Positions 8,602 to 16,190 of a stretch of 25,397 bases of DNA are shown here, in pieces; position 1 is the first letter of the stretch, and every line of letters starts with the position of its first letter. The translations under genes and the position numbers were made by a program. The DNA lies in the IMG/VR virus record IMGVR_UViG_3300025896_000180, positions 1-25,397 of that record, one strand, 5' to 3'. The notes below the pieces were generated by a model. The model had not been told where the DNA came from and did no database searches. It worked only from the letters and a program-made list of their open reading frames with translations. This DNA is from a virus.

Positions 8602-8625
8602 AGCCTTGTCTCCGATTTTTGATGA

Positions 8626-9606
8626 TCAATCGAAGTCGATGGACAACGCGTCCTGGATCGACCCGGTTCGGGACAGCTTCTGCATCGCCTCACGGTTCTT
8701 GACCGCCTTGTCGGCTCCCGTTTTCTGCCGCTTGACAGGGGTTACGGGCGGGACATTCGCGACCTTCTGCTTCACCGTTTCCTTCGCCTTTTCGGCAGCC
8801 ATGCCCTTCTTGGCCCAATACCCGAGCACAAGAAGCCGATGGTCCGCCACGCCCCTCAATTCGGCCTCTGAAAAGCCGACCGAAGTCGCGCCTTCCATGA
8901 CCTGCTTGAAGAACTCGGCCCTGCCCTTTTCGTGCGCCGTCATCGGCATGGCTTCGACCAGTTTCTGGCTTTCTTCGGCCAGCTTGGTCTTCTGCGTGTC
9001 CGCGTCGAGCGTCGACTTGACCTCTTTCGACTTTGTGCCGAGGTCGAGCAGTTCCTGGACCTTTGCCATCGCGGCGTCGTACTGTGCCTTCTGGGCGATG
9101 TACTGAGCCGGATTCGTGGTCGCCAGGACGAGATCGGGTTCGCTTGGCAGCGATTTGGCGATGAAGTCGGTAAAGACTTCAACCGTTTGCGTTACACGCG
9201 CCGTCAACGCGTCAAGCTCGGTTCGCTTGGTAGCGACTTCCTGGCTCTTTCGCGTGAAATCCGACTGCCGCAGATAGCCTTGCTTCAGTTCCGAGAGCGG
9301 AATCTGAGCGCCGTCACGCAGCGTAACGAGAACATCGTCTTTGACCGCCGGCGTGTCTTCGCCTTCGTCATCGGTCGTCTCGTCGTCGGCATTCTCCGAC
9401 TCTTGGGCCTCTTCTTCGGATTCCGTTTCCGGTTGATCCGTCGCGCCCTCATCTGTCTCTTCTGCGGTCTCGGCCTCGGGCTGGGTCTGCTGGGTGTTCT
9501 GATCGTCGTCAGAGTCCGCAAATGACCAGTTGGCCGGGTTATCGATCGAAGAGAGGTCGGCGTTATCAGTCCCGCCCGCAAGCAGGTTGTTGGTTTCGCC
9601 ATCCAT
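8626..9606 (-). CDS. Capsid scaffolding protein
   Basis: This is a 326-residue protein. The first 110 residues are very acidic (many Glu/Asp runs, such as ETADE- and ESEEEAQESENADDE-type stretches), followed by coiled-coil helices (about 120-240) and a Lys/Arg-rich C-terminus. This acidic-helical-basic plan, together with the place between portal and major capsid genes, is typical of short-tailed phage scaffolds, whose basic end binds the coat protein. The QSDFTRKSQEVATKRTELDAL segment is often seen in this class. There is no visible protease domain. Confidence 0.82.
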   Translation of the reverse strand: MDGETNNLLAGGTDNADLSSIDNPANWSFADSDDDQNTQQTQPEAETAEETDEGATDQPETESEEEAQESENADDETTDDEGEDTPAVKDDVLVTLRDGAQIPLSELKQGYLRQSDFTRKSQEVATKRTELDALTARVTQTVEVFTDFIAKSLPSEPDLVLATTNPAQYIAQKAQYDAAMAKVQELLDLGTKSKEVKSTLDADTQKTKLAEESQKLVEAMPMTAHEKGRAEFFKQVMEGATSVGFSEAELRGVADHRLLVLGYWAKKGMAAEKAKETVKQKVANVPPVTPVKRQKTGADKAVKNREAMQKLSRTGSIQDALSIDFD

Positions 9607-9637
9607 GTTTCAGGTAGTCCTTGTGATCCGCGCGGCC

Positions 9638-9871
9638 CTATGCCGGCGCGGCTTTCCTCGGCGGATTGTTGCGAAGCGCTGCTTCGCAGTTCTGCCGGAA
9701 AGATCGTATGGCCCTGACCTCGGCTGCTGCCGCCTGTCTGGCCTCATGGTCAGCCATCGGAGCGTAAACGCACCTGTCGACGGCTTCCTTCTCAAGCTTG
9801 CCCATGATTTCGGCCATGAGCGCGTTATTGAGGATTTGTTCGGCGAGGGCGCGGCGGTCTTCGTCCGTCAC
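9638..9871 (-). CDS. Small hypothetical protein between portal and scaffold (77 aa)
   Basis: This is a mostly helical, charged protein (LAEQILNNALMAEIMGKLEKEAVDRCVYA, then an alanine-rich helix with REIRS-like charge). The start is GTG at 9871, overlapping the portal stop as GTGA and preceded by AGGGA. A helical accessory of this size between portal and scaffold genes is common in this phage type. It might assist assembly, but no family is recognised. The segment 9607-9637 between it and the scaffold contains only a weak CCGCGC/GCGCGG hairpin. Confidence 0.62.
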   Translation of the reverse strand: MTDEDRRALAEQILNNALMAEIMGKLEKEAVDRCVYAPMADHEARQAAAAEVRAIRSFRQNCEAALRNNPPRKAAPA

Positions 9872-12015
9872 GCTGCTTCCCTGTCGTTCCGCTCAAACGC
9901 CTTGCCAATGGACGCGGCCTGTGCCTTCGCAATGTCGCTTTGACGCTGCTTCTCAGCACGGGCATCCTCACGGTCCATGCGCTCACGCTCAAGCATGATT
10001 TCCGCCGCAAGCTTCTCACGCTCGAACGCTATACGCTGAGCTTCCTTCGCCGCATCGGCCTGCAATGCCTCACGCTGGGCAATGGACGTGGCCTGGATTT
10101 CCTTGTCCTTCACGATCAGGTCGGCCTCCATCTGGGCCTTCTCCTTGTCGCGCGACGCCATCATCTTGGCCTGCTCAAGCTGCATCTGCGCCTGGATTTT
10201 CATCTGCTCTGGGTTCGGCTGATTGCGCATCGCTTCAAGCTTGGCCTTAACCTCCTCCGGGTCCGGCTCATTGAAGTACATCTCCGGGGTGCGCAGCCCA
10301 GCCGCCTCGACAAGCTTCGAAACCGCGTTGAACACGTTCTCCGGCTTGATGAACGGGTTGTCGGGGCCGAAGCCCGCCAGAAGCTTCTCCTGGATCATGA
10401 TGACCTGCTGCATGACCAGCATGTCGCGCTCTCGCGTGCCGGCGCCAAGGCCCGTATTGACCACGCAATCCATCTCCGCGTTCCACTGGCGCGGATCGAA
10501 CGTCACCCAATCATCGCGAAGCCGCACGGTGCGCGGAACGTCCTGATGGCGGATTACGAGGCGTAGAAGGCCTTTGAAGAAACCCTTCAGACCCTGCGCG
10601 ATGGTGCGGACCATCATCTCGGTCTGGCCGATGCCGGCTTGTTCCACCAGCGCCGTTGCCTTGGCCGTCATATTCTGGAGCGCATCCGGGGCCATGCCGG
10701 ACGACGCGTCGGAAATACCCGTGCGGTCCGTCGCCTCGTTATCGAGATACTCCAGCATGGCGAAGGAGTCCTTGGCCATGAACGGAACCTGATTGTACCC
10801 AACGGCGGCGCGGACATCGACGCCCTGACCGACGCGGATTGGCAACCCGAACGCCGGGTTCATCACCGCGTTCATGTTTTCCACCGTTCCCTCCTGGACG
10901 ATGGGCTGGAGGTTGTTCTGCCAGTAGATGTTATCCAGCGTCTGGCGCAGCAGCACCGTCTTGATGCGCTGCACCTCGGCGATGTCGTCGGCGATCGAAT
11001 TCCCCTCCCACTGGTGGGGGCGGCGCTCGGCTACGATGTCGTAGAACTGGACCTCGTCACACTCCTCATTGTCCAGCAGGTTCTTTTCGCCGATGCCCCC
11101 CGCAAAGCACATGCGGCGCAGTTCGGCCATGCCGTCATCGTCCATGTCGAGACGCACATAGAGCTCGTAGTAGTCGACTTCCTGCAAGGCAGGGTCAGGG
11201 GCGGTCTTGTCCGTCGTGTTCTCTTCGCGGCGGGTCTGGCGCTCTACGTCCTCTTCCATGGAGTCGGCGCCAGCAATCGGCAGAGCGTAGATCACGTCCT
11301 TGTCGTAGCCCATGGACACGAGATCAGTGCGGCGAAGGCGCGTCTTCTGGCCCACGATAGGGCTATCCTCGATGCACGTCGCGTCTGGGTGGATCAGGAA
11401 CTCCTCAAGCGGCACACAGGCCGCCATGATCCTGCCCTGAGGCACGCGGCGCTTGATCTTCGCATCATGCACCTTGACCGGCATTGGCCCGTCCGGAGTG
11501 TCGACCATCTCCTCGCGCTCGGTGTGCTCTATGACATCCACAGAGTCATCCTGGGCTAACTGGACGAATGCCTCGTCAGTAAGCCCGCTATGGCGCGAGA
11601 ACGACACTTTGACGCTGTCGTCATACCAGGCTTTCAGGATGCCGTTGCGGAGCCGCAGCGCGTCGTGAACAGCATCGTGGATCGCGTCGTAGCCCTTGCT
11701 CTCGGGCAGAATGACATGATTGATGTAGTCCGTCGCCTGCCCAGCCTGCTCTTCATCCCCTTTGCCGCCGGGCTTGTATTCCACCACCTGGTCGTTGCCC
11801 ATGATGGTACGGATGACCGCCGGCAAAACCTTCTTGACCATGGCGCGGACATCGCGGGACACGACCTTTGACCGGCCTTCGTCGGACGGCGTATCGCGCA
11901 TCACGCCATCGTAATATTCCATGGCCCGGATGCGATCCGTCGATAGCTGGTCGCGGTAGCTTTCGCAGTCCTTGACCAGATCGAACACAATCGGGATGGC
12001 GGCGGATTCGTTCAT
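9868..12015 (-). CDS. Portal protein
   Basis: This 715-residue protein resembles short-tailed phage portals (P22 gp1/SU10 type). Near the N-terminus, RAMEYYDGVMRDTPSDEGRSKVVSRDV leads into the portal core. WEGNSIADDIAEVQRIKTVLLRQTLDNIYWQNN is the conserved wing/stem helix region. From about residue 580 there is a long Lys/Glu/Gln coiled coil, a barrel-like C-terminus. The twelve-subunit ring forms the DNA entry channel and docks the terminase. I place the start at 12015 (MNESAAIP), where the ATG shares one base with the terminase TGA; longer in-frame starts lie inside the terminase gene. Confidence 0.9.
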   Translation of the reverse strand: MNESAAIPIVFDLVKDCESYRDQLSTDRIRAMEYYDGVMRDTPSDEGRSKVVSRDVRAMVKKVLPAVIRTIMGNDQVVEYKPGGKGDEEQAGQATDYINHVILPESKGYDAIHDAVHDALRLRNGILKAWYDDSVKVSFSRHSGLTDEAFVQLAQDDSVDVIEHTEREEMVDTPDGPMPVKVHDAKIKRRVPQGRIMAACVPLEEFLIHPDATCIEDSPIVGQKTRLRRTDLVSMGYDKDVIYALPIAGADSMEEDVERQTRREENTTDKTAPDPALQEVDYYELYVRLDMDDDGMAELRRMCFAGGIGEKNLLDNEECDEVQFYDIVAERRPHQWEGNSIADDIAEVQRIKTVLLRQTLDNIYWQNNLQPIVQEGTVENMNAVMNPAFGLPIRVGQGVDVRAAVGYNQVPFMAKDSFAMLEYLDNEATDRTGISDASSGMAPDALQNMTAKATALVEQAGIGQTEMMVRTIAQGLKGFFKGLLRLVIRHQDVPRTVRLRDDWVTFDPRQWNAEMDCVVNTGLGAGTRERDMLVMQQVIMIQEKLLAGFGPDNPFIKPENVFNAVSKLVEAAGLRTPEMYFNEPDPEEVKAKLEAMRNQPNPEQMKIQAQMQLEQAKMMASRDKEKAQMEADLIVKDKEIQATSIAQREALQADAAKEAQRIAFEREKLAAEIMLERERMDREDARAEKQRQSDIAKAQAASIGKAFERNDREAA

Positions 12016-13283
12016 CAGACTATTTTCCTCGGAACGAATTTCGTGTTGTCGTTCGCCTTGGGCTCTTCGTAGGCAACAGCCATCAGGCCAGCCGCATCTG
12101 CACCGTGCGACGCCCAATCATGTTCAGGGCCAAGGCCGATGTTGCGGTCTTCGTCCCGCTTTTCGTGATACCAGCCCAGCGCCTTCAACCCCGCGTCGGT
12201 GGTCTGCTCATTGAACCACATTGCCGGGAAGACGCGGCGCATGGCCTCGACGCGCTTCATGGCGGCGCCCTTGCCTTGGTTCGGAATGGTTCGAACCTTG
12301 AAGCCGGCGGCCCTGATATGGTCCTCGAAGCGGATGGCCGTCACAGCATCCCGCTTGTCCCCGTCATGGGGCAGGATGCACTCGGCTTTCTCGTATCCAT
12401 TCGACCGCAGCCATTCGAGATGCGCGCCCAGCGGCTGGCCTTCTGCCTCGTAGTAGTCCAGCACGAGAATGGAGCGGCCGACGAACTGCGAAATCCAGAT
12501 TGCCGTCGCGTCCGATACGCCGATGTCCCAGAATGCCTTGATGGGCATGAGCGGATCGCGAGCAACGCGGCCTATGCGCTTTTGCTGACGAGCTTCGGCA
12601 AGGTGGCGGGCATAGTATGCGCCGGCCATCACCGTCGCGTACCCTCCCTCCCAGATGTGGTCGTACTGGTCAGGATTGCTTTTGAGGCAATCAAGCCTCT
12701 CCTGCTCCAGGACGCTCGGGAACCATGGGTTGTCAGACCAGTTGGCCCGGATGGTCACGGCGCCCGTAGGCGTATCCTTGCCGCGGAGCATCATGTCTAC
12801 CGGGTCTTTCTCCCGGCGCGGGTTCCACGAGAACCACAGTTCCGAACCTTCCTCGCGAATCGTCGGGCGAAGAAGTGACAGTGACCGGGAGGACAGTGTT
12901 TGTGCCTCCTCGATCCATGCCACATGAAACCCCTCAAGCGACTTGATCGACTCCGCTGTGTGGTCCTGCATGCCCTGGAAAATGATCAGCCCGTTGCCCG
13001 GCGTGATGATGAGTTCCCGCTGCACGTCGAAGGACTGACCGACGCCCAGGTCCTCTATCTTCGTCTCGATTAGCCGCTTTGCCGATTCCTTGAGGGTCTT
13101 CTGAACTTCGCGGATGCAAACGGCGCGGAGACCGGGCTGCATGATCGCGCGCTCGACAAGAGCCTCGGCGAAGAAGTGCGATTTGCCAGAGCCTCGACCT
13201 CCCCACGCCCCTTTATAGCGCGCTGGCGCTAGAAGCGGCTCGAAGACAGGGGCTGTCCGGATTTCAATAGTTATGGCGGACAA
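12015..13283 (-). CDS. terL: Terminase large subunit (PBSX/terminase_3 type)
   Basis: This 422-residue packaging motor shows a Walker A GGRGSGKS (28-35), a Walker B VAWIEE (121-126), and RNase H-like nuclease acidic residues D253 (WDIGVSD), D307 (LPHDGDKRD) and D396 (DWASHGADAAG). These are the standard ATPase-plus-nuclease arrangement. It cuts the concatemer and drives DNA into the prohead through the portal. The start appears to be TTG at 13283, 20 nt inside the small terminase gene. The ribosome binding site is weak, so coupling to the small subunit is likely. Confidence 0.93.
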   Translation of the reverse strand: MSAITIEIRTAPVFEPLLAPARYKGAWGGRGSGKSHFFAEALVERAIMQPGLRAVCIREVQKTLKESAKRLIETKIEDLGVGQSFDVQRELIITPGNGLIIFQGMQDHTAESIKSLEGFHVAWIEEAQTLSSRSLSLLRPTIREEGSELWFSWNPRREKDPVDMMLRGKDTPTGAVTIRANWSDNPWFPSVLEQERLDCLKSNPDQYDHIWEGGYATVMAGAYYARHLAEARQQKRIGRVARDPLMPIKAFWDIGVSDATAIWISQFVGRSILVLDYYEAEGQPLGAHLEWLRSNGYEKAECILPHDGDKRDAVTAIRFEDHIRAAGFKVRTIPNQGKGAAMKRVEAMRRVFPAMWFNEQTTDAGLKALGWYHEKRDEDRNIGLGPEHDWASHGADAAGLMAVAYEEPKANDNTKFVPRKIV

Positions 13284-13527
13284 TGATGCGCCTGACCTCA
13301 GTCACTACAGGCGGATCGTTTTCATCGCCACCGATGATGCCCTGAGGCACCTTGCCGTCGAGACGGTCGGCAACCTCTTTGATCGCCTGTATGTCACCGC
13401 CAACCGCCAATTCGACCAGCTTGTCAGCCACGGCGCGAAGCTTGTCCCGCCCCTCATCATGCGCCTCTTTGATGGCGATGTTGAGCATGTTGGCGAAGGA
13501 CTTTTCCTTGGGAGGACGTCCAGCCAT
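13264..13527 (-). CDS. terS: Terminase small subunit-like DNA-recognition protein
   Basis: This 87-residue protein begins MAGRPPKEKSFANML, the usual opening of small terminase or DUF5681-like proteins. It continues with an AHDEGRDKLRAVADKLVELA helix and a GDIQAIKEVADRLDGKVPQ motif. The length is short for a full TerS, but the place just upstream of and overlapping terL supports the role of recognising the packaging site. AGGTGG lies seven bases before the ATG. The cos or pac site is probably in or near the noncoding stretch immediately upstream, but I cannot identify it. Confidence 0.75.
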   Translation of the reverse strand: MAGRPPKEKSFANMLNIAIKEAHDEGRDKLRAVADKLVELAVGGDIQAIKEVADRLDGKVPQGIIGGDENDPPVVTEVRRIIVRHNY

Positions 13528-13604
13528 TTAAATCCACCTAACTGATTGTTCTGTCTTGAACTGGTTTGCATGGCGGGCGCCTGGCATGTCGCCTCGCTAT
13601 AGGC

Positions 13605-13670
13605 TTTGCCCGCCTCTCATGCCGCTATGGTCAGGGAGAGACGCTTGTTTATCCGGCTGGGGCGGGCAAA
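13605..13670. repeat. 10-bp perfect inverted repeat upstream of terS
   Basis: TTTGCCCGCC at 13605-13614 is the exact reverse complement of GGCGGGCAAA at 13661-13670, with 46 bases between. It lies in the 295-base noncoding stretch 13528-13822, where I see no credible gene. No U-tract follows on either strand, so it is not a clear terminator. It may be a terminase or regulator recognition element, or an mRNA leader structure. Confidence 0.55.
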
Positions 13671-13781
13671 CTGTGAGGGAAATTGGGCATGAAAGCCCTT
13701 CACGCGGTGGCGAGGTCCGCGCATTGGCCCGGCGAGTGTTCCCGTTGACTAAGGTCCGCCCGGCAGCCTGCAAATCGCCTG

Positions 13782-13822
13782 TACCGATGTGGTACTACAA
13801 TACCGTGCGGTACGTCAATACC
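13782..13822. promoter_or_regulatory. Iterated TACC/GGTA palindromes (operator or promoter region)
   Basis: Three TACC half-sites occur at 13782, 13801 and 13819, each preceded or followed by six-base spacers. The first two form palindromes with GGTA (TACC-N5-GGTA and TACC-N4-GGTA). On the minus strand a TTGACG lies between them at 13813-13818, a possible -35 for terS transcription, but the matching -10 is not clear. The array abuts the end of the small helix-turn-helix gene, a candidate binding protein. Confidence 0.45.
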
Positions 13823-14017
13823 TCACTCGCCGTATGGCGTCATCCTGTGGAGAAGCGCGCGGCAGGCAAGCGCTGTCCTACGATCCGCGCCGTCGCGCTT
13901 CATGCGCACGACGGTATCGGCTGAAATATCGAGCAGCCGCCCACATTCCGCGTCTGAACGGGCAAGGCCAGCCGAACGCATATCGGCGAGCCATGCGCTG
14001 AAAGACGCGGCGGTCAT
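13823..14017 (-). CDS. Small helix-turn-helix protein (64 aa)
   Basis: This is a compact helical protein. Residues about 22-42 (DAECGRLLDISADTVVRMKRDG) read as a helix-turn-helix of the Cro/XRE type, flanked by short helices. It would bind DNA as a dimer. I choose the ATG at 14017 because it overlaps the previous stop as ATGA; longer in-frame starts enter the upstream gene. It is the last gene before the noncoding terS leader, so it may control the late genes through the palindromic sites directly downstream. Confidence 0.68.
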   Translation of the reverse strand: MTAASFSAWLADMRSAGLARSDAECGRLLDISADTVVRMKRDGADRRTALACRALLHRMTPYGE

Positions 14018-14232
14018 GATGCAGCAAACTCGCCAATGGCGTATTTTGCCAATTCGGACGGTGTCATGTCCGGGTTCTCCCGAGAATGGCGCATGATGCG
14101 GCTGTATCGTCCGTCGCCGTCGAAAAAGCACTTGTCAGCGTAGTGCTTACCGTATTCAAGCATGACCACCTCCCAAGCATATTGCGCCTTAAGCTCAAAA
14201 TGCATGGCGCTGGTATGATGTGCTTTTACCAT
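14014..14232 (-). CDS. Hypothetical protein (72 aa)
   Basis: I do not recognise this protein. It is soluble and rich in His, Tyr and charged residues (MVKAHHTSAMHFELKAQYAWE, then LEYGKHYADKCFFDGDGRYS). It ends with a helix containing MTPSELAKYAIGEF. It is coupled by ATGA to the following helix-turn-helix gene and starts 10 nt after the ParB-like gene, with AGGAGG-like bases just before its ATG. A regulatory helper role is possible but unsupported. Confidence 0.6.
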   Translation of the reverse strand: MVKAHHTSAMHFELKAQYAWEVVMLEYGKHYADKCFFDGDGRYSRIMRHSRENPDMTPSELAKYAIGEFAAS

Positions 14233-14242
14233 CCGATCCTCC

Positions 14243-14557
14243 TCACCAAACGTAATTTCCGGTCTCGACGAAGCGATATTCGCCGTCGATCATGTGCGCC
14301 GCCAGAAAGTCTTCCACTTGGCCGACGTCCAGAAGGGCGATAGTGTCGTTGTCGCGCACTGTCTGAATTATGAATTCCGCGTCAACACCCGCAACCTTGG
14401 CGGCTTCGAGTGAATGATGACCATCGACGACGACCTGATACTCAATGCCATCAACGACGAAGACCGGCGAAACCTGAACCTCGAAATCGCCAGAGGCAAT
14501 CTTGGAGGCAACGATCTCATCGTCGCGATGCTCTTGGGCTGAGATCAGGTGGGCCAT
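14243..14557 (-). CDS. ParB/sulfiredoxin-like fold protein
   Basis: This is a 104-residue protein. VFVVDGIEYQVVVDGHHSLEAAKVAGVDAEF (residues about 32-62) resembles the DGxHRxxAA core motif of ParB/Srx proteins, in which the loop binds nucleotide. Here the motif is DGHHSLEAA, with His-Ser instead of His-Arg. The length fits a minimal ParB/Srx domain without a DNA-binding helix-turn-helix. It is the first gene after a good promoter (14584-14612), with GGGAG eight bases before the ATG. The function in phage is unknown; a CTP-dependent switch or nuclease-like role would be inference. Confidence 0.62.
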   Translation of the reverse strand: MAHLISAQEHRDDEIVASKIASGDFEVQVSPVFVVDGIEYQVVVDGHHSLEAAKVAGVDAEFIIQTVRDNDTIALLDVGQVEDFLAAHMIDGEYRFVETGNYVW

Positions 14558-14583
14558 TTGCGTTCTCCCTTGTTGATGACCTA

Positions 14584-14612
14584 AACATACGCAATCTGCG
14601 GACGGTCGTCAA
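14584..14612 (-). promoter_or_regulatory. Promoter for the late-side operon
   Basis: On the minus strand, TTGACG and TATGTT are separated by exactly 17 bases. The promoter lies in the only noncoding gap (14558-14638) between the NusG-like gene and the ParB-like gene. It reads toward the terminase and virion genes and is the best promoter I can see for them. Confidence 0.75.
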
Positions 14613-14638
14613 GGGCTTTCATATTTATTTTGCGGATT

Positions 14639-15190
14639 TCACGCCGCCGCGACGATGGCATCGCGCTTGACCCACGTCCTTCCGAGCGCTCCAAGGTCGA
14701 TCTGCACCCTATCCGCCCCGTTCGTCCTGACCACTTCGGCCGTGACGCCGTCCAGTATTTCGTTCAGCTTGACGACCAGCACCTTCGCCCCATTTGGGAA
14801 ATCTCGGTCAAGGCTTTCGCCGTGGTGTTTGCGGGCCGCGCGGGTGTCGTCGAACTTCATGTCGATTTCGTCGTCGAGAATGGCCGCGACGAGGTCGCTT
14901 TGAACCGGGATTGGCCATCCCTGGCATTCGATGAAGCTTTCCACGCCCTCGCAGGCGCGCACCTTGCCGAAATGCTTCTCCGCGTTCATGCCGACGAACA
15001 GATAGCGCAGCAGCAGCGGGCGCTCGATTGTCCTGTAAGTGTTGGTGCGCTTGTTCCATATCTCGACACGAGAGCGGGGCAGGTACACGTCGAAGCCGGC
15101 CGCGCGGATGTTGGCGCTCGCCTTCTCCTCGCACTTGATGTTGGTGCGGACGACGTACCAGGCCTTCGACGTGTCGATGGATAGCTTCAT
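14639..15190 (-). CDS. NusG-like transcription elongation/antitermination factor
   Basis: This is a 183-residue protein. Residues about 10-105 match the NusG N-terminal (NGN) domain, seen as AWYVVRTNIKCEEKA, GFDVYLPR and PLLLRYLFVGM. Residues about 129-180 form a KOW-like domain (FPNGAKVLVVKLNE...DGVTAEVV). NusG paralogues such as RfaH bind RNA polymerase and suppress termination at chosen operons. Its position at the end of the early operon and directly before the late promoter suggests a processivity switch. The start at 15190 overlaps the previous stop as ATGA. Confidence 0.85.
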   Translation of the reverse strand: MKLSIDTSKAWYVVRTNIKCEEKASANIRAAGFDVYLPRSRVEIWNKRTNTYRTIERPLLLRYLFVGMNAEKHFGKVRACEGVESFIECQGWPIPVQSDLVAAILDDEIDMKFDDTRAARKHHGESLDRDFPNGAKVLVVKLNEILDGVTAEVVRTNGADRVQIDLGALGRTWVKRDAIVAAA

Positions 15191-15603
15191 TCGGCTTCTC
15201 CACGCAGATTGGCGAGGTCTTGTTCCCACCAACTCCGTTGACGTATTTCGCTCACAGCGCGATTCCGAGTTCTGATCATCGACACTTTGTGCCGCATGGA
15301 TACCGACCGCAGCGCATCCACCTCGTACCGGAAAATTTCGGCGGCATTTTCAATGCGGTTTAGCCGCTCTTGTTCGATTTCCGCCGTTGTCCTGAAGCCT
15401 GACAGGCGCTTGACCAATTCTGCGATGCGCGACGCCCTACTCGGCTCCGCACCGGAGGCAAAGGCAACCCCCCCATAACCGCCTGCCATAGGCAGGGACA
15501 TCCCTGACGAAACAAGCGGCTCGACAACGCTTTTTGCGGCGGCTGGTCCGGCTACTGCTGCCCCACCCATAAGCCCGAAGAATTTGCGTCGAGACGCTTT
15601 CAT
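15187..15603 (-). CDS. Twin-arginine-leader protein of unknown function
   Basis: This 138-residue protein starts MKASRRKFFGLMGGAAVAG, a near-consensus Tat signal (SRRxF followed by a hydrophobic Gly/Ala stretch and PAAA). The rest is a mixed Ser/Gly linker, then a charged helical region (about 60-138, with AEIEQERLNRIENAAEIFRYE) and no cofactor or metal motif. Tat substrates usually fold in the cytoplasm before export. A Tat leader in a phage early operon is unusual, and the mature part is too short for a known Tat enzyme. It could be an envelope-acting effector, but no function is known. The start directly follows the previous TGA (TGAATG). Confidence 0.7.
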   Translation of the reverse strand: MKASRRKFFGLMGGAAVAGPAAAKSVVEPLVSSGMSLPMAGGYGGVAFASGAEPSRASRIAELVKRLSGFRTTAEIEQERLNRIENAAEIFRYEVDALRSVSMRHKVSMIRTRNRAVSEIRQRSWWEQDLANLRGEAE

Positions 15604-16056
15604 TCAGTCTGATCCCTTGCGTATGGCGGCGGCGAATGGCTTTGCAAACGATGCCTCTCCTGCCCAGCCATTATCCCCGCCGTTCGCCTGATAAATTGCA
15701 TCTGCCTCGGGCAAATAGGAAAATGCCCACTCGTTTTCCGCACCTACAGTGAAAAACGCATTCCCATCCAGAAGCGCTAGAGTTTCGGCAATTGGAAGTA
15801 GCTTTCTTCGCTCAACTTCAGAGAATTGTTCTTTGCTTCTCCACCCACCTTTCGGTTCCAATATTGAATATGGCCTTCCTCCCCACCGCTCCCGCTCCCT
15901 TTCCTCCCCGCGCTTTTCTGCGGCGAGCAACGCTTCGGTAGCCACGCCTACAGCCTCTTCGGAGAAAACGATGGTTCGAAGAACTTCTCCGCTCGTTGTG
16001 ATGAATGGCGCAAGCCTTTCCAGCAAGTCTTTCGTCTTGTCCGGTATCTCGGTCAT
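15604..16056 (-). CDS. Hypothetical early protein (150 aa)
   Basis: I do not recognise this protein. The first half is helical and charged (KTKDLLERLAPFITTSGEVLRTIVF, then an EKRGEERERER helix). The second half contains WAFSYLPEADAIYQANGGDNGWAG and ends with a FAKPFAAAIRKGSD helix. No membrane or zinc motif is seen. Its start overlaps the preceding 45-residue gene as ATGA and uses the leader GGAGCCAATC, an exact repeat of the leader used by that small gene. Confidence 0.65.
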   Translation of the reverse strand: MTEIPDKTKDLLERLAPFITTSGEVLRTIVFSEEAVGVATEALLAAEKRGEERERERWGGRPYSILEPKGGWRSKEQFSEVERRKLLPIAETLALLDGNAFFTVGAENEWAFSYLPEADAIYQANGGDNGWAGEASFAKPFAAAIRKGSD

Positions 16057-16190
16057 GATTGGCTCCCCGTGCGAAGACGCCCATACGGGTCACACGGAAC
16101 CCACTTCCAACGCCCCGGGCTTGTCGGGACTGGACGAATGTAGTGCGGAACTAGCCACATGTAGGCTGCGAGGATGAGTCCAGCGTTCAT
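16053..16190 (-). CDS. 45-residue small protein with hydrophobic N-terminus
   Basis: This very short gene begins MNAGLILAAYMWLV, a hydrophobic segment that could enter a membrane, followed by a Pro/Trp/Arg-rich tail ending RLRTGSQS. It has a clear ribosome binding site (AGGAG seven bases before the ATG at 16190) and is chained by ATGA overlaps to genes on both sides, which supports a real gene. The function is unknown; single-helix phage micro-proteins can act on membranes or membrane enzymes, but that is inference. Confidence 0.62.
   Translation of the reverse strand: MNAGLILAAYMWLVPHYIRPVPTSPGRWKWVPCDPYGRLRTGSQS

Noticed and set aside
7516-8622. Plus-strand open frame of 368 codons opposite the major capsid gene
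   Set aside because: The capsid protein is clearly recognisable on the minus strand; the opposite frame is rich in Arg, His, Asp and Val from mirrored GC-rich codons.
10639-11559. Plus-strand open frame opposite the portal gene
   Set aside because: It is a shadow of the strongly supported portal coding frame, with no independent start signal.
12105-12878. Plus-strand open frame opposite the large terminase
   Set aside because: Terminase ATPase and nuclease motifs are all on the minus strand; the mirror product shows no domain.
13556-13924. Plus-strand 122-codon frame in the terS leader
   Set aside because: It is Trp/Arg/Pro-rich, has no ribosome binding site, and overlaps the minus helix-turn-helix gene and the palindromic sites.
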